A stretch of 64,000 nt of DNA, taken from an uncultured Collinsella sp. (GTDB taxonomy: Bacteria > Actinomycetota > Coriobacteriia > Coriobacteriales > Coriobacteriaceae). How positions within the stretch are numbered: position 1 is the first letter of the stretch; every line of letters starts with the position of its first letter. Position numbers and translations under genes: made by a program. The stretch lies in contig UQMD01000002.1 in the NCBI GenBank assembly GCA_900542155.1, forward strand, positions 155,318 through 219,317, written 5' to 3'. This document shows, one piece after another, positions 16,983-24,738 of this stretch. Below the pieces are notes generated by a model, which saw only the letters and a list, made by a program, of their open reading frames with translations, did no database searches and was not told the DNA's origin.

Positions 16983-18298
16983 CACACTTGGGTTTTGCCG
17001 ATCATGATGTTGAGGATTTCGACGTCGGTGTCCTTCATGCCCACACGGCCCACGTAGCCCATGCTGGCGATTGTCTGCTCGACGGTATCCTGGATCAGGC
17101 CCTCGCCGGCACGGAAGCCACGGCCCCGCATGGCCATATCGTGGCCCAAAATCGCCGCATCGACGGCAGCCGAAATCTTGGCGGCACAACTCGCCTTGGC
17201 GCCGTCGCACACGATGCCGCCCACGTTACCGAGCGTATTCGAGACCGTCGCGCCAATCTGCTCGCGCGTGCCACCGCACAGCCAGGTAATCGCAGCGCCG
17301 GCGCCGCACGCGGCGCAAATAGCGCCGCAAAACGCCGAAAGCGCACCAATATAGCTCTTGATATGCACGGCGATAAGATCGGACAGCATCACGGCGCGCA
17401 CCAGACGCTCGTGGTCGCAACGCAGGTACTCGGCATACTCCATGACGGGCAATGCGCAGGTAATGCCTTGATTGCCCGAGCCGCACACAATGGCGACCGG
17501 CAGCGCGCAACCGTTCATGCGGGCGTCGGACCCGGCGGCCGCACGGGCACGGGCACGGCAGGCGACGTCATCGGCACGAGCACCCAGCAGCGTACGACCC
17601 ACCTCGGCGCCCCAAGCGTGCGCAAGGCCCTCGGCACTGATTGCGCCATTCAGCTCAATCTGACGCTCAACGGCAGCGCGGGCGCCCTCAATGTCACCGT
17701 CCTCGATAAAGTCGATGATGGAATCAATGGACATGGGCGTATCGGCGTTATCTGCCGCACGCTCGGCCACCACGCGCTCGGCGCAGGCGGCGCACTCCCC
17801 CGCCGACTTGCCGCATACCGGAATACCATCGAGCGTATGGCACGTGACATTAGTGTGGTGATCGGTAATCTCGACGACCGCGGTATGGCCCCCGGCCGTG
17901 GCAGTCACCTTGATGTAGAGGTTGGGCACACCCTCGACAAGCGATACACCGCAGTAACCGGCGTCGACGAGGAGCTCGGCCACGCGAGCACGATCTTCGT
18001 CGTTAACGCTCTCGAGCACCTCGAGCGCGCTCTTGGCGTCACCGCCCACGGCACCCAGCACGGCTGCCGCTTCAATACCGTGCATACCGCCCGAGTTGGG
18101 CACGGTCACGCTCTTAACGTTCTTGATGATGTTGCCCGAGCAGGCAACGTCCATATGATCGGGTTCGCAACCGAGCGTCTGGCTCGCCAGCGCCGCTGCA
18201 TAGGCAACGGCAATAGGCTCGGTGCAGCCGAGCGCACAGACAAGCTCGCGGTTCAAAACATCGCAAAACGCGGCATCACGAAGGGAATCGGTAGGCAT
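16979..18298 (-). CDS. L-cysteine desulfidase / serine dehydratase alpha-like (UPF0597)
   Basis: This 439-residue protein of the CdsB/YhaM family contains cysteines expected to hold an iron-sulfur cluster. It probably breaks L-cysteine (or L-serine) down to pyruvate plus sulfide (or ammonia). Visible motifs are ALGCTEPIAVAYAAA near residue 24, SGNIIKNVKSVTVPNSGG, and CGSGNQGITCALPV in the C-terminal half, followed by many further cysteines. The ATG at 18298 has AGGAG six bases before it; the upstream in-frame GTG is rejected. The adjacent promoter suggests independent expression. The physiological substrate is inferred from the family. Confidence 0.85.
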   Translation of the reverse strand: MPTDSLRDAAFCDVLNRELVCALGCTEPIAVAYAAALASQTLGCEPDHMDVACSGNIIKNVKSVTVPNSGGMHGIEAAAVLGAVGGDAKSALEVLESVNDEDRARVAELLVDAGYCGVSLVEGVPNLYIKVTATAGGHTAVVEITDHHTNVTCHTLDGIPVCGKSAGECAACAERVVAERAADNADTPMSIDSIIDFIEDGDIEGARAAVERQIELNGAISAEGLAHAWGAEVGRTLLGARADDVACRARARAAAGSDARMNGCALPVAIVCGSGNQGITCALPVMEYAEYLRCDHERLVRAVMLSDLIAVHIKSYIGALSAFCGAICAACGAGAAITWLCGGTREQIGATVSNTLGNVGGIVCDGAKASCAAKISAAVDAAILGHDMAMRGRGFRAGEGLIQDTVEQTIASMGYVGRVGMKDTDVEILNIMIGKTQVC

Positions 18299-18334
18299 AG
18301 GTATCTCCTGCTTACATAACGAACTGGGCTCTCG

Positions 18335-18364
18335 ATAATAGTTAGCTCTTTTATTTGATAACAA
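18335..18364 (-). promoter_or_regulatory. promoter for the cysteine desulfidase-like gene
   Basis: TTGTTA (18359-18364) and TATTAT (18335-18340) read on the minus strand with an 18-base spacer, about 37 bases before the ATG. The rest of 18299-18569 shows only a TATCAT (18504-18509) that might serve rpiB. Confidence 0.6.
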
Positions 18365-18569
18365 TGCATCAAAAACCGCAACCATAGTTCCGGCAGACGG
18401 CGTTTAAGCGCAATCTGACGGCATTCATTCATGAGAAGCCAGTCTTGTTGCATGCTAAAGCGTTTGACCAAAAAACGCCCGAGTGTTTACGCAAAAGTCG
18501 CGCTATCATGCAGTCGAACGCGGTAAAACCTTTAGCAATTCCGCCGCACGGACCAGAGAGGAACCACTC

Positions 18570-19037
18570 ATGAAGATTGGTATCGGTAACGACCACGCCG
18601 CCGTCGAGCTCAAGAACATCATTTCCGAGCACCTGAAGGAGCGCGGCTGTGAGGTCGTGAACTTTGGCACCGACACCTCCGAGAGCTTTGATTACCCCAT
18701 CGCCGGCTACAAGGTGGGCAAGGCCGTTGCCAACGGTGACGTCGATCTGGGCATCCTGATCTGCGGTACCGGCGTCGGCATCAGCCTGGCCGCCAACAAG
18801 GTCGAGGGCGTTCGCGCCGTCGTGTGCTCCGAGCCCTTCAGCGCCAAGCTCTCGCGCATGCACAACAATACCAACGTGCTCGCCTTTGGCGCCCGCGTCG
18901 TGGGCTCCGAGCTTGCAAAGATGATCGTCGACGAGTGGCTCGACGCCGAGTTTGAGGGCGGCCGCCACGAGCGTCGCGTCAACCTCCTCAACGAGATCGA
19001 CCAGACCCGCGGCCTTAAGATCGTCGACGAGGCCTAA
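18570..19037 (+). CDS. rpiB: ribose-5-phosphate isomerase B
   Basis: This 155-residue enzyme interconverts ribose 5-phosphate and ribulose 5-phosphate in the pentose phosphate pathway. It starts KIGIGNDHAAVELK with the expected early aspartate and histidine. It then has GTDTSESFDYP and the strongly conserved ICGTGVGISLAANK (about 65-78) containing the active cysteine. The histidine/arginine region MHNNTNVLAFGARVVG follows. The ATG at 18570 follows AGAGGAACCACTC. It is slightly longer than some RpiB, and a related allose or galactose isomerase (LacAB) is possible but less likely. Confidence 0.92.
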   Translation: MKIGIGNDHAAVELKNIISEHLKERGCEVVNFGTDTSESFDYPIAGYKVGKAVANGDVDLGILICGTGVGISLAANKVEGVRAVVCSEPFSAKLSRMHNNTNVLAFGARVVGSELAKMIVDEWLDAEFEGGRHERRVNLLNEIDQTRGLKIVDEA

Positions 19038-19065
19038 ACTACTCAGCGCCACAAGCTAACAGCGA

Positions 19066-19105
19066 GGGGCCCGCTCGGAACACACATCCGGGCGGGCCCC
19101 TTTGT
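19066..19105 (+). terminator. rpiB terminator
   Basis: A 9-bp GC stem, GGGGCCCGC (19066-19074) with GCGGGCCCC (19092-19100), is followed by TTTGTAGATTTTT. Confidence 0.88.
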
Positions 19106-19140
19106 AGATTTTTGGGATATGCCTAGAAATCTACTGATAT

Positions 19141-19173
19141 AAAAAGAGCGCCGCGGATGGAGTTCCGCGACGC
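19141..19173 (-). terminator. ndk terminator
   Basis: On the minus strand a 10-bp stem (19164-19173 with 19148-19157, one G-U pair) is followed by TCTTTTT. Confidence 0.88.
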
Positions 19174-19213
19174 CCAAGCCACACGCTAACAGCTTTAAGG
19201 AGTCAAAGCTGGT

Positions 19214-19618
19214 TTAGCCAAAGAAACGCTTGATCTCGATCTCGGCGTTCTCCAGGCAGTCGGAGCCATGGATCACGTTGGCGTTGACATCGACAGCGAA
19301 GTCGCCGCGGATGGTGCCGGGGGCAGCATCAAGCGGGTTGGTGGCGCCCATGAGGGTGCGCATCTTGGAGACAGCGGAAAAACCGGAAACGACCATCTTG
19401 ACGACCGGACCGCTCGTCATAAAGTCGCAGAGACCTCCAAAGAAAGGTTTGTCGGCCAGATGGGCGTAGTGCTCCTCGACGGTAGCGCGCTCGAGCGTAG
19501 TCATCTCCATGCGCTCGATGACAAGGCCGCTGCGCTCAATGCGAGCAACGATCTCGCCGATCTTGCGATCGCGCACGGCGTCGGGCTTAATCATGATGAA
19601 GGTCTTCTCGATAGCCAT
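19214..19618 (-). CDS. ndk: nucleoside diphosphate kinase
   Basis: This 134-residue cytoplasmic enzyme transfers phosphate from ATP to other nucleoside diphosphates, balancing nucleotide pools. The sequence opens AIEKTFIMIKPDAVRD and carries the phospho-histidine motif NVIHGSDCLENAEIEI near residue 116. Length and motifs are normal for the family. The start is ATG 19618, nine bases after AAAGG; the longer upstream frame lacks a ribosome site. A plausible promoter (19682-19709) precedes it. It is transcribed alone, between two terminators. Confidence 0.96.
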   Translation of the reverse strand: MAIEKTFIMIKPDAVRDRKIGEIVARIERSGLVIERMEMTTLERATVEEHYAHLADKPFFGGLCDFMTSGPVVKMVVSGFSAVSKMRTLMGATNPLDAAPGTIRGDFAVDVNANVIHGSDCLENAEIEIKRFFG

Positions 19619-19681
19619 AAGGTAGCCTTTCAAGTAGGTTCGCGCGTGCCCAAGTCCCATTCCGGCACCCGCCTGGACTGC

Positions 19682-19709
19682 ATCGTAACAGAGTTTTAGC
19701 TGCAGTAAA
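19682..19709 (-). promoter_or_regulatory. ndk promoter
   Basis: TTTACT (19704-19709) and TACGAT (19682-19687) on the minus strand are 16 bases apart, about 65 bases upstream of the ndk ATG. Confidence 0.55.
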
Positions 19710-19719
19710 CAAAAAGCTG

Positions 19720-19751
19720 TTAATTGAAACGCTACAATTAATTGAAGCGTT
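19720..19751. repeat. tandem 14-bp direct repeat upstream of ndk
   Basis: TTAATTGAAACGCT (19720-19733) and TTAATTGAAGCGTT (19738-19751) repeat with an 18-base period, just upstream of the ndk promoter. This AT-rich pair in a GC-rich genome could be a regulator site. The stretch 19752-19909 shows nothing else. Confidence 0.55.
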
Positions 19752-19909
19752 CCATATGTGTCACTTCTGTTTCGAAGCCCGATTAGAGTACCATCCGACT
19801 GCCCATCAACCGCACCGAACCGAGCGGACGGTCGATTGCCGCCTGTGAACGTACCCCCTTCACAACCTGCCCAAAGGTCCTACAGAAGTTCTCGACAAGC
19901 CCCTCCCCC

Positions 19910-19950
19910 ATTACAACAAAATACGGACGCCTACATCAGCAGACGCCCGT
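19910..19950 (-). terminator. argH terminator
   Basis: On the minus strand a 9-bp stem with two G-U pairs (19942-19950 with 19923-19931) is followed by ATTTTGTTG, about 50 bases beyond the argH stop. Confidence 0.75.
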
Positions 19951-20002
19951 AAGAAGCAAAAACGATTTATCAATAAATGGCTAATAAGCCTCAAGCAAAC
20001 CC

Positions 20003-21433
20003 TTACTTTGCCCCGTGGCCCATCTCGACGACCCTGGTCAACGAGCCAAACACACCCTCATCGGCCGCAAGCTGCGCCTCGGCGCGCCCCAACTGCACGG
20101 CAACGGCGGCAGGAGCGGTGCCGCCTTCGGTCGTGCGCGCGGCGACAATCGACGGGATATCGAGCGCCTCGGTAATATCGCGCTCAAAGAGCGGGCTTGC
20201 CTCCTGGAACACCTCGAACGGCAGGTCCTCAAGATTGCAGCCGCGCTTCTCGCACATCAGGACTAGATGGCCCACCACGGCGTGCGCCTCGCGGAACGGC
20301 AGGCCGCGCTTAGCCAGGTAGTCGGCAACGTCGGTAGCCGCAAGGTGACCCACGCCGCACTCGCGCGCCATGTCATCCTCGTTGACGGTCCAGGTCGAAA
20401 TCATGCCGGCCATAACCGACAGGCACTGCATGAGTGTATGGGCGGTATCGAGCGCGCCCTCCTTGTCCTCCTGCAAATCCTTGTTATAGGCAAGCGGCAA
20501 GCCCTTCATGGTCACCAGCAGCTGCACCAGGTTGCCATACACGCGACCGCTCTTGCCGCGGATAAGCTCGGCAAAGTCGGGGTTCTTCTTCTGCGGCATG
20601 ATGGACGACCCGGTGGAATACGAGTCGGAAAGCGTGATAAAGCCAAATTCGGAGCTCGACCACAGCACGATCTCCTCGGAAAGACGCGACAGATGCATGG
20701 CCATAACGGAGCCAGCGTAATGCAGGTCGAGCAGGAAATCGCGATCGGAAACAGCGTCGAGCGAGTTAGGGATCACACCTGCGAAGCCAAGTTCGGCAGC
20801 CGTCATCTGGCGATCGAGCGGATAGCTCGTGCCGGCAAGCGCGGCAGCACCCAGCGGGCAGTTGTCGGCGGCATCGAAGGCGGCCTTCAGGCGCGTAAAG
20901 TCGCGCGCGAACATCCAGGAATACGCCAGCAGATGATGCGACAGCAGAACCGGCTGAGCGTGCTGCATGTGCGTGTAGCCCGGCAGAATCACCTTGTCAT
21001 ACTTCTTAGCGGCATCCACCAGCACATGACGAAGCGAAAGATTGGCCTCCATGAGCTCCTTGGCGAGCGCCTTGACGCCCAGGCGCGTATCGGTTGCCAC
21101 CTGGTCGTTACGCGAACGTCCGGTATGCAAGCGCTTGCCAGCCTCGCCGATGCGACGCGTCAGCTCGCTCTCGATGGACATATGGATGTCTTCGTCGTTG
21201 ATATCGAAGGTGAAGTTGCCGGCATCGATATCCTGCTCGATTCCGGTCAGGCCCTTGGCAATCGCCCGCTCATCCTCGGCGCTGATGATGCCCTGGGCGG
21301 CCAGCATCTTGGCATGTGCCATAGAACCGGCGATATCCTGCTTATAGAGATGCTTGTCGACCGGCAACGACGCGCCAAACTCCTGCGTGACCTCGGCCAC
21401 GCCCGCCTCAAAACGACCGCCCCAAAGAGCCAT
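20003..21433 (-). CDS. argH: argininosuccinate lyase
   Basis: This 476-residue cytoplasmic enzyme splits argininosuccinate into arginine and fumarate, the last step of arginine synthesis. It begins ALWGGRFEAGVAEVTQEFGASLPVD and has TGRSRNDQVATD (about 112-123), GYTHMQHAQPV with the catalytic histidine, and the superfamily signature GSSIMPQKKNPD near residue 291. The length is normal. The ATG at 21433 lies eight bases after GGAG; the longer frame upstream is not needed. It follows argG in the same direction, but a terminator-like hairpin and over 400 bases separate them. Confidence 0.97.
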   Translation of the reverse strand: MALWGGRFEAGVAEVTQEFGASLPVDKHLYKQDIAGSMAHAKMLAAQGIISAEDERAIAKGLTGIEQDIDAGNFTFDINDEDIHMSIESELTRRIGEAGKRLHTGRSRNDQVATDTRLGVKALAKELMEANLSLRHVLVDAAKKYDKVILPGYTHMQHAQPVLLSHHLLAYSWMFARDFTRLKAAFDAADNCPLGAAALAGTSYPLDRQMTAAELGFAGVIPNSLDAVSDRDFLLDLHYAGSVMAMHLSRLSEEIVLWSSSEFGFITLSDSYSTGSSIMPQKKNPDFAELIRGKSGRVYGNLVQLLVTMKGLPLAYNKDLQEDKEGALDTAHTLMQCLSVMAGMISTWTVNEDDMARECGVGHLAATDVADYLAKRGLPFREAHAVVGHLVLMCEKRGCNLEDLPFEVFQEASPLFERDITEALDIPSIVAARTTEGGTAPAAVAVQLGRAEAQLAADEGVFGSLTRVVEMGHGAK

Positions 21434-21663
21434 GGAACCGTCTCCTTTCATCAAATTCCAAAACAAGCGCCCAAAGCAAGGCACCCTGTCGCTAAAGCGA
21501 TTTATCAACCGCTAGTTTTACACATTCCCCACCGTGCACGGGAACATGCAGCTAATTTGCAAAGAAGTGACGCACCTGGCACTTGGCGCCCTTCGACTCC
21601 CGCCAACCGCATTGAACATAATGGATACTCCTCGGTTATATAAAGGTGTAAAGCCCTCAAATT

Positions 21664-21700
21664 GATAGAAAGAGCCCCGCCGGACAACCCCGGCGGGGCT
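21664..21700 (-). terminator. argG terminator
   Basis: A perfect 11-bp stem, AGCCCCGCCGG (21673-21683) with 21690-21700, has a six-base loop and CTTTC on the minus strand. It is about 155 bases past the argG stop. The remaining bases of 21434-21854 carry no supported gene. Confidence 0.82.
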
Positions 21701-21854
21701 CGGACTCAGCCGCAGACGCGGCATCATATATGCGGGCGGAACGTAGGGGCCACCGATGTTAAGAAGTGTCAGCAAGCATAACGAAAGGTAGGGACCCCGT
21801 GCGCCCGATATGTATCACGCGGATGGGCCGCGCGGATACCAAGGGAAGGAGGCG

Positions 21855-23081
21855 CTAGGCCTGGGCGGCGGCGGAGCTGGGACCCTGAACCTTTGCCCAC
21901 GTCTTGAGCGACAGCGTATCGATCTCGATAAAGCCGGCGCTGGCCTTCTCGTCAAACGTGGTGTCGCGGTCGTAGGTAGCCAGGCCGTAGTCATAGAGGC
22001 TGAAGGGGCTCTTGCGGCCGACGACATGACAGTTGCCCTTAAAGAACTTCAGACGGACGGTACCGGTCACGAACTTCTGGGTGTCGGCCATAAAGGCGTC
22101 GAGCGCGTTTTTGAGCGGGCTGTACCACTGGCCATTGTACACGGCGGTGGCCCAATCCTGCTCGAGCTTAATCTTGGTCTTGAGCAGGTCGCCCTCAACG
22201 CAGATATCCTCAAGCGCCTTGTGGGCAGTGATGAGCGTCAGGGCGCCGGGAACCTCGTAGCACTCGCGGCTCTTGAGGCCCACCAGACGATCCTCGACCA
22301 GGTCCAGGCGACCAAAGCCGTTGTCGCCCGAAATCTTGTTGAGGGCGATGACGATCTCGGAGAGCTTCATCTTCTTGCCGTCGACGGCGACGGGCTTGCC
22401 CGCCTCAAACTCAATCTCGGTATACGTCGGGGTGTCGGGCGTGTCCTCGGGATTCTTGGTCATAACCCAGGCGTCATCGAGCGGCTCGTTCCAGGGATCC
22501 TCCAGGTGGCCGCACTCAATGGCACGACCCCACAGGTTATCGTCGATGGAATAGGGGTTGTCATTGGCACCCTCGGGAACCGGCACGTTGTGGGCGTGAG
22601 CATAGGCGACCTCGTCGGGACGGCACTTCAGATCCCACTCGCGAACCGGGGCGATAACCTTAAGCTCGGGGTCGAGGGCCTTGACGGCAGCCTCAAAACG
22701 AACCTGGTCGTTACCCTTGCCGGTGCAGCCGTGAGCGACGTAGGTCGCGCCAAACTCGTGAGCGACCTCGACAAGCTTCTTGGCGAGCAGCGGACGAGAC
22801 AGGGCGGAAAGCAGCGGGTACTTGTTCTCGTACATGGAGTTGGCGGCGATAGCCTTGGTCAGGAACTCATCGGAGAACTCGTCACGCAGGTCGAGGACCT
22901 GGCAATCAAGAACGCCCAGGTCGAGCGCCTTCTGCTTCTTGGCATCCAGGCCGGTCTCCTCCTGGCCCACGTTGCCGCAGACGCAAACGACATCGAGATT
23001 CTTCTCGTCCTGGAGCCACTTGACACATACGGATGTATCAAGACCACCGGAATATGCGAGAACGACTTTTTCCTTGCCCAT
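21855..23081 (-). CDS. argG: argininosuccinate synthase
   Basis: This 408-residue enzyme joins citrulline and aspartate using ATP, feeding ArgH. The N-terminus has the ATP pyrophosphatase loop VVLAYSGGLDTSVCVKWL, then YVAHGCTGKGNDQVRFE, and later FNGQW-like TAVYNGQWYSPLKNALDAF. The length is normal. The start is ATG 23081, seven bases after GAAAGGAA; an in-frame start 51 bases upstream is unsupported. With argH this gives the citrulline-to-arginine half of the pathway. The other arg genes are not in this window. Confidence 0.97.
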   Translation of the reverse strand: MGKEKVVLAYSGGLDTSVCVKWLQDEKNLDVVCVCGNVGQEETGLDAKKQKALDLGVLDCQVLDLRDEFSDEFLTKAIAANSMYENKYPLLSALSRPLLAKKLVEVAHEFGATYVAHGCTGKGNDQVRFEAAVKALDPELKVIAPVREWDLKCRPDEVAYAHAHNVPVPEGANDNPYSIDDNLWGRAIECGHLEDPWNEPLDDAWVMTKNPEDTPDTPTYTEIEFEAGKPVAVDGKKMKLSEIVIALNKISGDNGFGRLDLVEDRLVGLKSRECYEVPGALTLITAHKALEDICVEGDLLKTKIKLEQDWATAVYNGQWYSPLKNALDAFMADTQKFVTGTVRLKFFKGNCHVVGRKSPFSLYDYGLATYDRDTTFDEKASAGFIEIDTLSLKTWAKVQGPSSAAAQA

Positions 23082-23634
23082 GGCTGTTTCCTTTCGCCCT
23101 TGGTAGCTAGTTAGAACATCGGTCAGTTGCAAGTCATTTCGAGGTCAAAAATCGTGCAATATTAGGTTAAATAGCAAAAAGCAGCACAACATGCCCTAGA
23201 AACATGCAGCAACGTCGTGCTAAAACCCAACGACCTCAAAATGACTCTGTTGAGGCAATTCGCCCCATGCGGACAGAGACGATTGTTATCGTCGTCGGGA
23301 AATTGCGCGCTGGCGTCGGATGGCATTGTCTGCAGTAGTGATGATCTTTACGAACTGCATCTGCCTCTCCTTTCACCTATCGCCGGGCGCAATTCTAATA
23401 TCGTAAACGGTACCTTTTCTTCGGTAAGCGGTTGTATTTCCGTCTCCGTTTTCGATGGACGCTATATTACGCTAAAGTGCCCGCAGCACAAGCGACAAAT
23501 TCAAATTTCTGAAAAGTTTTTTCATTAGTTTGTGAATTGCAGTGCAAATACGCACCATTCCTGCGAAAATACGCTCGATTACATAGCAGAGGGTCATTAC
23601 GCCCGAAACAATCTGGAAACGGAAAGGCGCATTT
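23082..23634. other. 553-bp intergenic stretch of lower GC, no gene supported
   Basis: The region between divergent argG and the Cof-type HAD gene is noticeably richer in A and T than its surroundings. A 103-codon plus-strand frame (23217-23528) has no ribosome site, unusual codon use and no recognised motif, so I do not call it. An AATATTAGG-type -10 near 23160 on the minus strand may serve argG. The region may hold an untranslated leader or a decayed gene. Confidence 0.5.
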
Positions 23635-24462
23635 ATGCAGACTTATGAATCAGACGCCAACATCGGCAACATTAAACTCATCGCCGTCGACATGGACAAG
23701 ACGCTGCTCACCGACGAGCGCGTGCTGCCCCAGGGTCTCGACGAGCGTCTGGACAAGCTCGCCGACGCCGGCATCGTATTCTGCCCCGCCAGCGGACGTC
23801 CCGCTCCCAAGCTCGAGGAGATGTTCGAGGGCATCAAGAACCACCTCGCCTTTTGTCCCGACAACGGAGCGTGCGTGATCTATCGCGGCAGCTATATCTA
23901 TAAGAGCAATATCGACGTGGAGCTGTACCAGCAGGTGCTCGCTCGTGCCTCGGAGGACCCGCGCGCCGTTCCCGTCCTGTGCTGCTACGACGAGTTCTAT
24001 GTGCTCGCCCGCGACCATCAATACCACGACGAGATCAGCGTCTACTACAACACAATCAACTACGTCGATAGCTTTGAGGGCATCGATATCGAGTCCAATA
24101 AGATCTCGATCTTCTTCCCCGCCTATGATGCCGAGCCTGCATTCCGCGAGACCTATGGCCCCGAGTTCTCGGACAAGCTCTACGTCACCAACGCCGGGCG
24201 CGAGTGGATCGACTTTATGAACCTGGGCGTCGACAAGGGCGCCGGCGTCGCGCACCTGTGCGAGCACCTGGGCATCGATATTGCCGATGCCGCCGCCGTG
24301 GGCGATACCTACAACGATATCCCCATGCTGGAGCGCGTCGGCCACAGCTTTATCGTTAACAATGCCGAGGAGCACATGAACGCGCACGCCAAGTGGCGCA
24401 TTCCGAGCAACAACGACGGGGGCGTACTGACGCTCATCGACGCCATCCTGGCGGCTCGTTAA
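23635..24462 (+). CDS. Cof-type HAD phosphatase
   Basis: This 275-residue sugar-phosphate-type phosphatase belongs to the HAD IIB (Cof) group. Motif I is IAVDMDKTLLTDE (about 14-26), and motif II appears as PASGRPAPKLEEM. The C-terminal motif GDTYNDIPMLERVGHSFIVNNAEEH holds the metal-binding aspartates. The large cap between them is typical. The ATG follows GGAAAGG with good spacing. These enzymes often dephosphorylate sugar phosphates, FMN or pyridoxal phosphate; the substrate here is not predictable. It ends just before the long inverted repeat at 24477. Confidence 0.85.
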   Translation: MQTYESDANIGNIKLIAVDMDKTLLTDERVLPQGLDERLDKLADAGIVFCPASGRPAPKLEEMFEGIKNHLAFCPDNGACVIYRGSYIYKSNIDVELYQQVLARASEDPRAVPVLCCYDEFYVLARDHQYHDEISVYYNTINYVDSFEGIDIESNKISIFFPAYDAEPAFRETYGPEFSDKLYVTNAGREWIDFMNLGVDKGAGVAHLCEHLGIDIADAAAVGDTYNDIPMLERVGHSFIVNNAEEHMNAHAKWRIPSNNDGGVLTLIDAILAAR

Positions 24463-24476
24463 CGTTGCTCGTCGGA

Positions 24477-24599
24477 CCTGGCCGGGCGGCACGGGTTAAC
24501 TTTTCGCTCGGTCAGGTCCTGCGCAAGACGAAAGCCACATTTAGTGGCTTTCTTTGCGTGCGGAATCTACGAAAAGTTAACCCGTGCCGCCCGGCCAGG
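24477..24599. repeat. 30-bp perfect inverted repeat with nested hairpin
   Basis: The arms at 24477-24506 and 24570-24599 are perfectly complementary. The outer ends begin CCTGGCCGGGCGGCACG. The 63-base interior holds its own hairpin, AAAGCCAC (24531-24538) with GTGGCTTT (24544-24551), followed by CTTTG. The inner hairpin may act as a terminator for the HAD gene, 15 bases upstream. A similar nested structure is at 39313-39420. Confidence 0.92.
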
Positions 24600-24671
24600 C
24601 CCTAGGTTTACCTACCTGCCGCCAAGATGGCGTCTTGAGTGTCTAGATACTTTGGCTGAATTAAATTGGAT

Positions 24672-24705
24672 GAAGGGAGCTCCTTGCTGATGAGGGGCTC
24701 CCTTC
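24672..24705. terminator. hairpin downstream of polA
   Basis: A 9-bp stem, GAAGGGAGC (24672-24680) with GCTCCCTTC (24697-24705), lies between the convergent HAD and polA genes. T-runs on either side are weak. It probably ends polA transcription. Confidence 0.5.
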
Positions 24706-24738
24706 TTGTTTGGTTACTTTGGGGTTGTAGGGGCGTCT

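Noticed and set aside
23217..23528. 103-codon plus-strand frame between argG and the HAD gene
   Set aside because: No ribosome site, no recognised motif and codon use unlike the neighbours.
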